Source: Microbacterium sp. Leaf288 (GTDB taxonomy: Bacteria > Actinomycetota > Actinomycetes > Actinomycetales > Microbacteriaceae). Taken from it: a stretch of DNA of 64,000 nucleotides. The notes beneath the pieces were generated by a model, which saw only the letters and a program-made list of their open reading frames with translations, ran no database searches and was not told the origin of the DNA. The stretch is taken from the NCBI RefSeq assembly GCF_001422925.1, contig NZ_LMNI01000012.1:124345-188344 (forward strand), read 5' to 3'. Positions 17,379 through 26,621 of this stretch are shown here, one piece after another (the first letter of the stretch is position 1; every line of letters begins with the position of its first letter). Both the position numbers and the translations under genes were made by a program.

Positions 17379-17385
17379 GAGGGGG

Positions 17386-18222
17386 ATGGGGACACGGGAC
17401 GAGGTGAAGACGGGCGCGAAGCGACTCGCCCGCGAGGCGGAGTCGAACTCCGTCTTCGAGGTGCTGGCGCGCGCCGGCTACGTCGCCAACGCGATCATCC
17501 ACGCGCTGATCGGCGTCATCGTGCTCGTGATCGCCGCGGGCGGAAAGGGCGAGGGCGACCAAGTGGGCGCGCTGAAGGCCGTGGCGGGTGCACCCGCGGG
17601 CTTCGTCATGCTGTGGCTCATCGCGATCGGACTGTGCGCGCTCGGAGGGTGGCACGCCGCAGAGGGACTTCTGGCGCGAGATCGGTCGGGCGACACGAAG
17701 GGCGCCGCTCGGAAGTGGGGGCGCCGGCTTGCCGAATGGGGGCAGGCCGTCGTCTTCCTCGCGTTCGGTCTGATCTCGGCGGCGGTGGCGATCGGCGCCC
17801 GACCGAACGCCGACAAGACCGCGGAGGACGCCAGCCGCGAGTTGCTCCGCAGTCCCGGCGGCTCGATCGTCCTGGCGGTCATCGGCCTCGCGATCGGGAT
17901 CGCCGGCGTCGTCTTCGTGATCATGGGCGCGAGGCGCAGCTTCCGCGCGCGCATGCGGATTCCGGACGGCACCGTGGGACGGTGGGTCACCGTGCTCGGA
18001 ATCGTGGGATTCGTTGCGAAAGGGGTCGCCCTGACGGCCCTCGGCGTCCTCGTCAGCGTCGCAGCGCTCGTCACCGACGCCGAGGCTGCGGGCAGCCTCG
18101 ACGGTGCCATCGACGCGATTCTGGGGCTGCCGCTGGGTCCCGCGCTCGCCTGGACCATCGGCATCGGCTTCTTCGCCTACGCAGCCTTCACCATCGCCCG
18201 CGCCCGCTTCGCGCAGATGTGA
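17386..18222 (+). CDS. DUF1206 domain-containing membrane protein
   Basis: The 278-residue protein contains three repeats of a two-helix unit (about 25-95, 105-180 and 185-270). Each starts with an amphipathic Arg/Gly-rich stretch such as LARAGYVANAIIHALIGV, as expected for the DUF1206 family, whose members have three such units. The function is unknown. It is monocistronic or followed 84 bases later by the PNPOx-fold gene. The start is fixed by the ATG after GAGGGGG. Confidence 0.8.
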   Translation: MGTRDEVKTGAKRLAREAESNSVFEVLARAGYVANAIIHALIGVIVLVIAAGGKGEGDQVGALKAVAGAPAGFVMLWLIAIGLCALGGWHAAEGLLARDRSGDTKGAARKWGRRLAEWGQAVVFLAFGLISAAVAIGARPNADKTAEDASRELLRSPGGSIVLAVIGLAIGIAGVVFVIMGARRSFRARMRIPDGTVGRWVTVLGIVGFVAKGVALTALGVLVSVAALVTDAEAAGSLDGAIDAILGLPLGPALAWTIGIGFFAYAAFTIARARFAQM

Positions 18223-18306
18223 CCGGACGGTGCGACGGGGCTATGCGCCCGCATCCCTCATGTCAATGGCCTGGCGTCCGCCGACCGCCCGATCGAGCCT
18301 GGACGC

Positions 18307-18828
18307 ATGACGCACACAAAGGAAGATCTCGTCACCGGCCCCGAAGCGATCGCGCGGGTCAAGGAACTCGTCGAGGACATCGACTTCACCATGCTGACCA
18401 CTCGCGACTCCGCGGGGAACCTCGTCAGCCGGCCGATGAGCACACGCCAGATGGATGGCAAGGGCGACATCTGGTTCTTCACGCTCGCCGACACGGCGAA
18501 GGTGTCGGAGAGCCAGGCGGATCCGCAGCATGACGTGGGCCTGTCGTACCTCGATTCCAAAGGACACCGCTACGTCTCCGTCGCCGGCCGGGCCCAGGTC
18601 GTTCGCGATGCGGCGAAGATGAAGGAGCTGTACTCCCCCAGCCTCGACATCTGGTTCGAGAACGGACTCGAGACGCCCGGCATCGTTCTGCTGCGCGTGA
18701 CGCCCGTCGAGTGCGAGTTCTGGGAGCCCCGGCACGGCAGACTCGTCACCGCGGCGGGCATGCTGAAGGCGCTCGTGACGCGGGACACGCCCGACGACAC
18801 CATGTCGCACGGCAGGGTCAGCTGCTGA
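18307..18828 (+). CDS. Pyridoxamine 5'-phosphate oxidase-fold (general stress protein 26-like) protein
   Basis: The 173-residue protein has the split-barrel FMN-binding signature of the general stress protein 26 group: FTMLTTRDSAGNLVSRPMS, DIWFFTLADTAKV, VGLSYLDSKGHRYVSVAGRA and a C-terminal VTPVECEFWEP. Such proteins bind flavins or F420 and are often stress-induced; the substrate is unknown. GAGCCT six bases before the ATG is a degenerate leaderless signal. Confidence 0.8.
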   Translation: MTHTKEDLVTGPEAIARVKELVEDIDFTMLTTRDSAGNLVSRPMSTRQMDGKGDIWFFTLADTAKVSESQADPQHDVGLSYLDSKGHRYVSVAGRAQVVRDAAKMKELYSPSLDIWFENGLETPGIVLLRVTPVECEFWEPRHGRLVTAAGMLKALVTRDTPDDTMSHGRVSC

Positions 18829-18950
18829 CGCCCGCCAGGCGTCGGCCGTCACGCCGCTGACCGGCGCGGACGCTCTCCCCGTCACCTCCGCTCCGCCATA
18901 CTGGCCGTGCACGACTCAGGCGGCAGTGGCGATCCACAGGGGGCACGGGC

Positions 18951-19592
18951 ATGACCGACGGCACGACGAACATCGCGATCACCGACGCCATCCGCGTTCC
19001 TCGCGGCGGCGGTCTGCGCGTCGCAGACCCCGGGCTCATCGGCCTGCTGGGCTTCGTGATCGCCACCGTCACGGCGCAGCTCGCGCATCTCGGCCTTCAG
19101 GACGACGCGCCCGTGTTCTGGGTGGGCGCCGTGTTCGGCGGCGTCGTGCAGGTGACAGCGGGCATGCTGTCGTACTTCGCGGGCGACAACTTCCACTTCA
19201 TCGTGTACAACGCTTTCGGCTGGTACTGGATCGTGGTCCCGGGATTCCTCCTCGGTGAGGAGCTCGGCTTCTTCGAGGTGACCGCCCAGGCGCGTGGGCT
19301 CTTCTCGCTCGTGTTCGCGATCCTGGCGCTGCTCTTCACGCCCGCGGGCGCGGTGCACAACTCCGTGCTGCCGATCACGCTGCTGAGTGTCTCGCTCGGG
19401 CTGGGACTCCAGTCGGTCGCGGCGTTCACCGCGACGGAGGGTCTCGCGATCACCGGCTCGATCCTGCTGATGGTGGCCTCTGCGCTCGCGGCCTACATGC
19501 TCGTCGAGAAGTTCTACTGGCGGACCATGGGGCGCCGCGTCGTCCCGCTGGGACCGCCCTGGATCCTGGGCGATCCCAACCCGGAGTCGTGA
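18951..19592 (+). CDS. GPR1/FUN34/YaaH (SatP-like) acetate transporter family protein
   Basis: The 213-residue protein has six predicted helices. It carries family landmarks ADPGLIGLLGF (equivalent to NPAPLGL), FGGVVQVTAGMLSYFAGDNFHFIVYNAFGWYWI and a cytoplasmic tail. SatP members move acetate or succinate with protons, and some form acetate channels. The first motif departs from NPAPL (ADPGL), so the substrate may differ. AGGGGG lies eight bases before the ATG. It ends at a 14-bp terminator shared with the convergent phosphatase gene. Confidence 0.75.
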   Translation: MTDGTTNIAITDAIRVPRGGGLRVADPGLIGLLGFVIATVTAQLAHLGLQDDAPVFWVGAVFGGVVQVTAGMLSYFAGDNFHFIVYNAFGWYWIVVPGFLLGEELGFFEVTAQARGLFSLVFAILALLFTPAGAVHNSVLPITLLSVSLGLGLQSVAAFTATEGLAITGSILLMVASALAAYMLVEKFYWRTMGRRVVPLGPPWILGDPNPES

Positions 19593-19604
19593 CGCCACGA
19601 CGAG

Positions 19605-19639
19605 GACGCCGCCCCGCCTGACGAAGGCGGGGCGGCGTC
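19605..19639. terminator. Bidirectional terminator hairpin
   Basis: A perfect 14-bp stem (19605-19618 with 19626-19639) with a seven-base loop lies between the convergent transporter and PhoX-like genes. Confidence 0.8.
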
Positions 19640-19657
19640 TCGATCCGGCGTCCGAGC

Positions 19658-21721
19658 TCAGGCGCGGTAGACCTGCACCACCGACGGGCGGGGCGCGGTG
19701 GCGACGGCGCCCGACGCCGACGAGCCGTAATCCGGGAAGAGGGACGTCGGTGCGGCGAACGTGCCGCCCTCACCCGGGTGCTGCACGGCGACGAACACGA
19801 GGCCGTCCTTGTCGTGGATGACGGGACCGCACGTCTCGGCCTCGCGCGGCACCGACAGGAACTGCTGAACGTGGCCCCGCTCGGCGCCCTCGAGCGGCAC
19901 GAGGAACAGGCCGTCGTTGTAGCCGATCGTGCTCGGCGCGCCGTCGGTCGAGATCCAGAGGTTGCCGGCCGAGTCGAAGGCGACGTTGTCGGGGCACGAG
20001 ATCGGCGACACGAGCTCCTTGGGGAAGCCGGCGAAGTACGAGTTGCCGAAGACGGCGGGGTCGCCGCAGAGGAGCAGGATGCTCCAGCCGAACGTGGTGC
20101 CCGACTGCCCGGCCGTCTCGGTCAGCTCGACAACGTGGCCGTAGCGGTTCCCGGTGACGGGGTTCGCCTCATCGAGGGTCGCCACCGATCGCGCCGAGTT
20201 GTTCGTGAGCGCCAGATACACCTTGCCGGTCTTGGGGCTGGGCTCGACGTCCTCCGGACGATCCATCTTGGTCGCGCCCACGGCATCGGCCGCCAGACGC
20301 GTGTAGACGAGCACCTGCTCCGTCGTGAATCCCGGGACGACGCTCTCGCCGTTCTGCGTGAGCGGGATCCAGGTGCCCGAGCCGTCGAACTTGCCGTCGG
20401 CCGGCAAGGCGCCGGTGCCGGTGATCTGGTTCGCCGGCGAGTTGCCCGAGAATTTGGCGACGTACAGGTCGCCCTCGCTCAGCAGCTGGAGGTTCTTCTT
20501 GCGCGATCCGGAGATCTTGTTCTTCGAGACGAACTTGTAGAGGTAGTCGTTGCGCTCGTCGTCGCCCATGTACGCGACCACGCGGCCGTCCTCGGCGACG
20601 ATGACGTTGGCGCCCTCGTGCTTGAAGCGGCCCATCGCGGTGTGCTTGCGCGGGGTCGAGGTGGGGTCCTGCGGGTCGATCTCGACGATGTAGCCGAAGC
20701 GGTTGGGCTCGTTGACATAGTCGGCGTTGTGCGCGTCGAAGCGGGGGTCGTACTTGTCCCAGCCGGTCGACGTCGAGGTCGACGACGAGGACTGGTAGCG
20801 CTTCTGCGCGGCGGTGTCGGCGGCCCACGCGAAGTAGCCGTTGAAGTTCTCCTCGCCCGACAGGATCGTGCCCCACGGCGTGGTGCCCCCGGCACAGTTG
20901 CCGAGTGTGCCGTGGACCCAGCGACCCTCGGGGTCGGCGGCCGTCTTCACGAGGTCGCTGCCCGCGGCGGGTCCGGTCAGCTCGAACACCGTCTCGACCG
21001 TGATGCGGCGGTTGCGCTTGCCGTCGACGACGTACGACCACGGCTCGCCGGTGCGCTTGCGGGTGATCTCGACGACCGACATGCCCTGCGCGGCCTTGTA
21101 GATGTCGCCTCGACGCTGCAGTTCGGCGGCGTCGGCGGTCGGCGGGAACATGATCTCGGGATTGACGTACTCGTGGTTGTTCACCAGCACACCGGTCTTG
21201 CCGCTCGGGTCGGCGACGATGTCGAGATAGTCGCTGTTGTAGCCGAACTGCACGGCCTGCGCGGAGGGCGTCTGCGCGTTGATGTCGAAGACCGGGGCGT
21301 TCGAGAAGAGCGGGTCGCCCCATCGGATGATCGGACGCCAGGTGTACCCGGCCGGCACGGTGAACTCGTCGACCAGACGATTCACCGGCGCGATCGGGTC
21401 GAACGGGAGGCTGCCGCCCGCGGGTCGCGCCAATGCGGCGCCCGCTCCCCCGACACCCGACGAGCCCGGGCCCGACAGCGGCGTCTGCCCGCGGAGGCCG
21501 CCGACGGCGACGGCGACGGCACCCGCGGCACCGAGGCCGAGCAGCGCGCGACGCGACAGCGCGGCTGCGGCCACCTCCTGGAAGGTCTCGTTGTGCGACG
21601 AGTTGCACTCGGGGCCCAGGCACGCGTTGGCGCACTTGTACTGGCAGGTCACGGCGAGGCGCTTGCCCCGTGCGTGGTCTGCCATGGGCAGGGAACGGCG
21701 GAATCCTTCGATGATGCTCAC
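19658..21721 (-). CDS. PhoX family phosphatase (DUF839), Tat-exported
   Basis: The roughly 687-residue protein belongs to the PhoX/DUF839 group of calcium- and iron-dependent phosphatases. A Tat signal is seen internally as SRRALLGLGAAGAV at about residues 56-69, preceded by a Cys-containing N-terminal region (CQYKCANACLGPEC) common in actinobacterial members. Downstream motifs include NNHEYVNPE, NCAGGTTPWGT, SGEENFNGYF, DRPEDVEPSP and the C-terminal HPGEGG. It would hydrolyse phosphate esters outside the cell. The GTG at 21721 follows GAGAGGA by five bases; an ATG at 21742 has no site. No Pho box is obvious. Confidence 0.85.
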   Translation of the reverse strand: MSIIEGFRRSLPMADHARGKRLAVTCQYKCANACLGPECNSSHNETFQEVAAAALSRRALLGLGAAGAVAVAVGGLRGQTPLSGPGSSGVGGAGAALARPAGGSLPFDPIAPVNRLVDEFTVPAGYTWRPIIRWGDPLFSNAPVFDINAQTPSAQAVQFGYNSDYLDIVADPSGKTGVLVNNHEYVNPEIMFPPTADAAELQRRGDIYKAAQGMSVVEITRKRTGEPWSYVVDGKRNRRITVETVFELTGPAAGSDLVKTAADPEGRWVHGTLGNCAGGTTPWGTILSGEENFNGYFAWAADTAAQKRYQSSSSTSTSTGWDKYDPRFDAHNADYVNEPNRFGYIVEIDPQDPTSTPRKHTAMGRFKHEGANVIVAEDGRVVAYMGDDERNDYLYKFVSKNKISGSRKKNLQLLSEGDLYVAKFSGNSPANQITGTGALPADGKFDGSGTWIPLTQNGESVVPGFTTEQVLVYTRLAADAVGATKMDRPEDVEPSPKTGKVYLALTNNSARSVATLDEANPVTGNRYGHVVELTETAGQSGTTFGWSILLLCGDPAVFGNSYFAGFPKELVSPISCPDNVAFDSAGNLWISTDGAPSTIGYNDGLFLVPLEGAERGHVQQFLSVPREAETCGPVIHDKDGLVFVAVQHPGEGGTFAAPTSLFPDYGSSASGAVATAPRPSVVQVYRA

Positions 21722-21749
21722 GAGCGTCCTCTCGGCATGCATGGCAACG

Positions 21750-21773
21750 GGCTGGCGTGGGGTGGCGCCAGCC
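21750..21773. terminator. Small inverted repeat upstream of the PhoX-like gene
   Basis: GGCTGGCG (21750-21757) pairs with CGCCAGCC (21766-21773). It lies between two minus-strand genes and could end transcription of the LOG-family gene. Confidence 0.3.
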
Positions 21774-21888
21774 TCGCCGCGTGCGGCGAAGCTCGCCCGA
21801 ACCGGAGGTGAACGGCCGGCGACGAGGACATGAGAACGGCCTCATCGAGACGCATGCCGCACCTCCGCCGTGCGGCGACCGCGCGCCG

Positions 21889-22938
21889 TCAGCCTGCCGG
21901 TGCGGATTCCAGCGTGTTGATCGCCCGGATGAGGCGGTACAGCTCGCCCACGCGGAACTGGTTCAGCCGCAGGACCAGCCGCGGCCACTGCAGCTCGTCG
22001 TCGTCTTCGATCTCGACGGCGAGCGGTCCGCGCCGTTCGATGCCGCCCTCGGTGACGAGGTCGCCGAACGCGGCGTTGAGCGCCTCCACCTCAGCATCCG
22101 TCGGCTCCGCCTTCACGCGCAGCACGAGCCGCTTGCCGACCCACCGCAGCGAGTCGTAGTTGCGGTAGAACCCGGTGAGCTCGTCGACGGCGGCCGTCAC
22201 CGAGTCGGTGACGAGCACGCGATCGAAGTCGCCCTTCGAGATCACGCCGGACGGAATCAGGTGATCGTCGACGAATCGGCGCAGTCCCGCCCAGAACGTG
22301 CCGCCGGGCGCATCGAGCAGGACGATCGGCGTCGGATCGGCCTTGCCGGTCTGCTGCAGCGTCAGCAGCTCGAACATCTCGTCCAGCGTGCCGAAGCCGC
22401 CGGGAACACAGACGAAGCCGCTCGACTCCTTCACGAGCATGAGCTTGCGCGTGAAGAAGTACTTCATCGCCACGTTGCGGGCGTTCGCACCCACGATCGC
22501 GTTCGGCTTCTCCTCGAACGGAAGACGGATCGACACGCCGAGCGAGTTGTGAGGCCCGGCACCCTCGGCGGCGGCTTGCATGATGCCCGGCCCCGCACCG
22601 GTCACCACCAGCCAGCCGCGATCGGCGAGCGCCGTGGCCACGTCCGACGCCTGACTGTAGTGGGCGTCCTCGGGCAGCGTGCGCGCCGAGCCGAAGATCG
22701 TGACCTTCGGGATTCCGCGGTACGGCGCGAACAGCCGGAACGCGGCGCGCATCTCGCTGAGCGCAGCCGAGGTGATCTTGAGGTCAAGGCGGTCGGTGTC
22801 GTCGATCCCCATCCCGATGCCCGTCGCGAGGATGCGTGCCACCAGGTCGGTGCTCTCGGTGATGCCTGCTGCGGCGATGGTCGCGCGCAGCTCCTCGGTC
22901 ACAGGGTGCGGGATGGTTCCGGTGTCGCTGGGGCCCAT
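21889..22938 (-). CDS. LOG/TIGR00730 family Rossmann-fold protein
   Basis: The 349-residue protein carries the lysine decarboxylase-like/LOG signature: VTIFGSART, VTGAGPGIMQAAAEGA, and the key PGGFGTLDEMFELLTLQQTGK. Enzymes of this family hydrolyse nucleoside 5'-monophosphates such as cytokinin ribotides to base and ribose 5-phosphate. An extra C-terminal region of about 90 residues (from about 260) is longer than in the short 180-200-residue LOG proteins and matches the larger bacterial PpnN-like size class. It is divergent from an exported protein gene, with a palindrome in the gap. Confidence 0.82.
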   Translation of the reverse strand: MGPSDTGTIPHPVTEELRATIAAAGITESTDLVARILATGIGMGIDDTDRLDLKITSAALSEMRAAFRLFAPYRGIPKVTIFGSARTLPEDAHYSQASDVATALADRGWLVVTGAGPGIMQAAAEGAGPHNSLGVSIRLPFEEKPNAIVGANARNVAMKYFFTRKLMLVKESSGFVCVPGGFGTLDEMFELLTLQQTGKADPTPIVLLDAPGGTFWAGLRRFVDDHLIPSGVISKGDFDRVLVTDSVTAAVDELTGFYRNYDSLRWVGKRLVLRVKAEPTDAEVEALNAAFGDLVTEGGIERRGPLAVEIEDDDELQWPRLVLRLNQFRVGELYRLIRAINTLESAPAG

Positions 22939-23027
22939 GACGCCCAGAGTGCCACGCGGAGCCGCTGTTCGGTGGACGACGCGTGAACGTTCTCGCCACG
23001 CGGGACGAGGCGCGACGGATCGATTCG

Positions 23028-23043
23028 GATACACCGTTGTATC
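23028..23043. promoter_or_regulatory. Palindrome GATACA-N4-TGTATC, putative operator
   Basis: A perfect 6+4+6 inverted repeat lies in the 183-base gap between the divergent LOG-family gene and the gene at 23122. Its AT-rich composition stands out from the surroundings. The regulator is unknown. Confidence 0.5.
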
Positions 23044-23121
23044 AAAACGCTTGTCGGGTGCATCATTCTGCCTGGGGACACATGGCATGCGCGAGGGAGC
23101 GGATGCCACTGGGGGTGCGAC

Positions 23122-24132
23122 ATGAGTGCTGACGAGCCGTGGAGCCGCGGCGGTGACGCCGGTGACGGCGACGTCGGCTACAGCCCCGCACCACGAGCGA
23201 CCGCCGAGGGGGTGGCGCTGCAGCAGGAAGCTGCCCCGACGGCATACGTCATCCCCCCGGTCGGTCCGCCGCCGGCCCTCGACAGAGGGTCGGCGGCGCC
23301 CGCTCGATCGCGGCTGCCCGCCGTTCTCGCGCTCGCGCTCGGCGCCGCGGCGTTGCTCTCGTGCCTGCTCCTGCTCTTCGCCTGGTGGGGCCAGACCGCC
23401 GGGCCGTCGGTCACCGTGGCCCTCGCCGTCGCCGCGATCGCGGCGGGCGTCGTCGCGCTCGAAGGGCGCGGGCGTCGCTCCGCTGCCGCGGTCGCGGGGG
23501 TGGTGATGGCGCTGGTCGCGGGCGTGTTCGGCGCCGCGAGCGCGATCCCGCAGCCCGATCTCGGCGTCCACGTCTACGGCTACGCGGACTGCCAGCTGCT
23601 CTCGGGAACCCCGCCGGACGACATCGACATCGACGCCGACGCCTACTACTCGGCCTTCTTCGCCCCGGACCTGGTGGGGGTCGACACCATCTCCGAACCC
23701 TCGTTCCCGTACGGCAGGACGATCACGGTCGCGCCGACCGCCGCGATGGAACCACGCGACATCGCGACGTTCACGGTGGATGCCCCCGTGGACGTCACCG
23801 AGAAGGCCGCGGCGCCGCCGCAGAACGGGATGTATGTCGCCGTGCCCGTCACGATGGAGGCGACGCCCGACGGCGGGCTGGACTGCTTCTCGTGGACTGC
23901 GCCTCCGAGCTACTGGTTCGTGTACGACGGCGACTACACGGAATACACGACGGTGTCGATCCCCGGGTATCCGACCATCGAGGACGGCGGGCGCGACAAC
24001 GGCGACGGCACCCTCACGTACTACGACATCTTCGATGTCTCGCAAAAGGACGTGTCGAACGGCGGATACGAGTTCGATCTGCTCGAGCCCGACGGGACGA
24101 TCAAGTCGGTCTTCTGGGCGGAGACACCGTGA
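23122..24132 (+). CDS. Membrane-anchored protein with acidic extracytoplasmic domain, unknown
   Basis: The 336-residue protein has a disordered N terminus (1-60), two or three hydrophobic stretches (about 66-140) and a C-terminal domain (about 150-336). That domain is rich in Asp, Tyr and Thr and has two cysteines (about 154 and 255) that could form a disulfide. No known domain is recognised. The stop shares one base with the following ATG (TGATG), so it is expressed with the next membrane protein. A GGGGG stretch upstream serves as the ribosome binding site. Confidence 0.7.
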   Translation: MSADEPWSRGGDAGDGDVGYSPAPRATAEGVALQQEAAPTAYVIPPVGPPPALDRGSAAPARSRLPAVLALALGAAALLSCLLLLFAWWGQTAGPSVTVALAVAAIAAGVVALEGRGRRSAAAVAGVVMALVAGVFGAASAIPQPDLGVHVYGYADCQLLSGTPPDDIDIDADAYYSAFFAPDLVGVDTISEPSFPYGRTITVAPTAAMEPRDIATFTVDAPVDVTEKAAAPPQNGMYVAVPVTMEATPDGGLDCFSWTAPPSYWFVYDGDYTEYTTVSIPGYPTIEDGGRDNGDGTLTYYDIFDVSQKDVSNGGYEFDLLEPDGTIKSVFWAETP

Positions 24133-24746
24133 TGAGCACTCCGATCGCTCTCGAACAGCCGGAGACGGCCGAACTTCCGCGGCCCCGCGCGCCCTGGCCC
24201 GTGGTCGCAGCGTTCTACCTCTGGTGGGTGGTGATCTTCGTGCAGTCCGTCGGGCTCGCGTGGATGGGACTCGTCTTCGGTCAGGCCGCCGAGGTCGGCG
24301 CTCCGGCCTGGGACATCCTCTTCGTCTACGTGCCGATCGGCCTGCCCACCCTCGCGCTCGTGGTCGTCGAGGTGGTCTTCGTGCTGCGACTGCGGCGCGC
24401 GAGCCGCGCGGCGCGTGTGGTGCTGGCCGTCCTCGCACTGCCGGCCGCGGGCTTCGCGATGGTGATCGTGTCGAACCAGTGGTGGGCGTGGCAGGCCGCG
24501 GCATCGTCGATGTCGTTCGTCGGCCCCGAGGTCGGAGGCGACACGACGTTCTGGGTGGTCGTGGGCGCCCTCTTCCTCACGGCGATCGCAGCGGCGATCC
24601 TGCCGTTCCTGCGACCCGTCGGCCAATACTTCCGGAAGAAACCGCGCTTCACTCCCCCGCCGGCGCCGCCCGTGCCCGAGCCCGGTCCCGAGCCCCGGCC
24701 CGAAGTCATCGTGACGGACGACCCGCCGACCCTCAGCGAGCGCTGA
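24132..24746 (+). CDS. Membrane protein of unknown function, coupled to the preceding gene
   Basis: The 204-residue protein has four predicted helices (about 20-45, 55-80, 90-110 and 135-155) and a Pro-rich cytoplasmic tail from about 165. I recognise no family. It starts at the TGATG overlap with the upstream gene. Its last 14 bases overlap the 3' end of the convergent proS gene. Confidence 0.65.
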   Translation: MSTPIALEQPETAELPRPRAPWPVVAAFYLWWVVIFVQSVGLAWMGLVFGQAAEVGAPAWDILFVYVPIGLPTLALVVVEVVFVLRLRRASRAARVVLAVLALPAAGFAMVIVSNQWWAWQAAASSMSFVGPEVGGDTTFWVVVGALFLTAIAAAILPFLRPVGQYFRKKPRFTPPPAPPVPEPGPEPRPEVIVTDDPPTLSER

Positions 24747-26532
24747 GGCGGGCGACGGCGTCGGCGACCGAGACGACCTCGCGGTCGCCGGTGCGGCGGT
24801 CCCAGAGCTCGACCTGGCCGTCGGCGGCGCCGCGGCCCACGATGACGATCTTCGGCACGCCCACGAGCTCGGCATCGCCGAACTTCACGCCGGGCGAGAC
24901 CTTGGGCCGGTCGTCGTAGAGCACGTCGAGGCCCGCGGTCTCGAGGTCGGCCGACAGCTGTGCGGCCACATCGAACATCACCGGTTCGCGGCCGGCCGCG
25001 ACGACGTGCACATCGAACGGCGCGACCGAGGCGGGCCAGATGAGGCCCTTGGCGTCGTTGTTCAGCTCGGCGATGATCGCGAGGATGCGGGTGACACCGA
25101 TGCCGTACGAGCCCATCGTGACGGTCACGAGCTTGCCGTTCTCGTCGAGGACCTTGAGACCCAGCGCGTCGGCGTACTTGCGGCCGAGCTGGAAGACATG
25201 CCCGATCTCCATGCCACGGGCGAGCTCGACCGGACCCGAGCCGTCGGGTGCGGGGTCACCCGCGCGGACGCTGGCGACCTCGACGAATCCGTCACCGGTG
25301 AAGTCGCGGCCTGCGACGAGGGTGTGCACGTGCTTCTGGTCGATGTTGGCGCCGGTGACCCACGCGGTGCCGTCGACGACCCGGGGGTCGAGGAAGAACC
25401 GGATGCCGGTCGCCGACTCCTCGCCGAGCACGGCGCCGGTCTCCGACCAGGGGCCGATGTAGCCCTTGACGAGCAGCGGGTTCGCCGCGAAGTCCTGCTC
25501 GGTGGCGGGCTCGACGGCGGCCGGCGCGAACGCCACCTCGACGCGCTTGTCGTCGACGTCGCGGTCGCCGGGCACGCCGACGATCACGAGCTCGCGGGTG
25601 CCGTCGAGGTGGGTCAGCGCCAGTACGACGTTCTTGAGGGTGTGTGCGGCAGTCCACTCGGTGACGCCGTCGGTGGCGGGGCCGGCGATCCCCGAAGCGG
25701 GTGCGTCGAGGTGCGCGTTCGAGTGGTCGACGAGCGTCTGGATCGTCGGCGTGTTCGGCGAGTCGAAGATCACCGGGCCGCCGAGCCCGTCGAGCGCGAT
25801 CGGCTCGGGGGCGACGGTCGTGAACGCCTCGACGTTGGCCGCGTACCCGCCGGCCGAGCGCACGAACGTGTCTTCGCCGACGGCGGTCGGGTGCAGGAAC
25901 TCTTCGGAGCGCGAACCGCCCATCGCCCCCGCATCCGCCTGCACGATGACGTATTCGAGACCCAGGCGCTGGAAGATGCGCTCGTACGCGTCGCGCTGCG
26001 CCATGTAGCTCGCGTCGAGTCCGGCGTCGGAGGAGTCGAACGAGTACGCGTCCTTCATCGTGAACTCGCGGCCGCGCAGGAGGCCTGCGCGGGGGCGCGC
26101 CTCGTCGCGGTACTTGTCCTGGATCTGGTAGATCGTGAGCGGCAGGTCCTTGTACGACGAGTACAGGTCCTTCACGAGGAGTGTGAAGACCTCCTCGTGC
26201 GTGGGCGCCAGCAGGTAGTCGGCGTCCTTGCGGTCCTTCAGGCGGAAGATGCCGTCGCCGTACTCCTCCCACCGATTCGTGATCTCGTAGGGCTCGCGCG
26301 GCAGCAGCGCGGGGAAATGCACCTCGTACGCTCCGGCGTTCGTCATCTCCTCGCGGATGACCTGTTCGACCTTGGCCTTCACGCGCAGACCCAGCGGCAG
26401 CCACGCGAAGATGCCTGGCGCCTGGCGCCGGATGTAGCCGGCGCGCACGAGCAGCTTGTGGCTCGTGACCTCGGCGTCGGCGGGGTCTTCACGGAGCGTG
26501 CGGAGGAAGAAGTGCGACAGACGGGTGACCAC
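24733..26532 (-). CDS. proS: Prolyl-tRNA synthetase (bacterial-type)
   Basis: The roughly 599-residue class II synthetase charges tRNA-Pro. Motif 1 lies in the [24 protein letters not shown] region. Motif 2 is [25 protein letters not shown] (only part is needed to recognise it), an inserted editing domain follows (about 230-400), and motif 3 is in [12 protein letters not shown]. The anticodon-binding domain ends the protein. The GTG at 26532 begins the conserved [10 protein letters not shown] sequence; a TTG at 26541 is the alternative. TAAACT eight bases before the GTG suggests a nearly leaderless mRNA. It is divergent from the RNB nuclease. Confidence 0.95.
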   Translation of the reverse strand: MVTRLSHFFLRTLREDPADAEVTSHKLLVRAGYIRRQAPGIFAWLPLGLRVKAKVEQVIREEMTNAGAYEVHFPALLPREPYEITNRWEEYGDGIFRLKDRKDADYLLAPTHEEVFTLLVKDLYSSYKDLPLTIYQIQDKYRDEARPRAGLLRGREFTMKDAYSFDSSDAGLDASYMAQRDAYERIFQRLGLEYVIVQADAGAMGGSRSEEFLHPTAVGEDTFVRSAGGYAANVEAFTTVAPEPIALDGLGGPVIFDSPNTPTIQTLVDHSNAHLDAPASGIAGPATDGVTEWTAAHTLKNVVLALTHLDGTRELVIVGVPGDRDVDDKRVEVAFAPAAVEPATEQDFAANPLLVKGYIGPWSETGAVLGEESATGIRFFLDPRVVDGTAWVTGANIDQKHVHTLVAGRDFTGDGFVEVASVRAGDPAPDGSGPVELARGMEIGHVFQLGRKYADALGLKVLDENGKLVTVTMGSYGIGVTRILAIIAELNNDAKGLIWPASVAPFDVHVVAAGREPVMFDVAAQLSADLETAGLDVLYDDRPKVSPGVKFGDAELVGVPKIVIVGRGAADGQVELWDRRTGDREVVSVADAVARLSAR

Positions 26533-26540
26533 GAGGGTCA

Positions 26541-26546
26541 AGTTTA
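26541..26546 (-). promoter_or_regulatory. -10 element (TAAACT) for proS
   Basis: TAAACT, eight bases, GTG at 26532. No ribosome binding site is present in between. Confidence 0.45.
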
Positions 26547-26609
26547 GGGCGAATGGATGCTGCGCCCCCGCGCCGATGTCAATCCCGGCCTCGCACGCAC
26601 CCCGGTCCC

Positions 26610-26615
26610 TACACT
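26610..26615 (+). promoter_or_regulatory. -10 element (TACACT) for leaderless RNB nuclease
   Basis: TACACT, six bases, GTG at 26622. It lies 63 bases from the divergent proS -10 element. Confidence 0.55.
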
Positions 26616-26621
26616 AATCGG

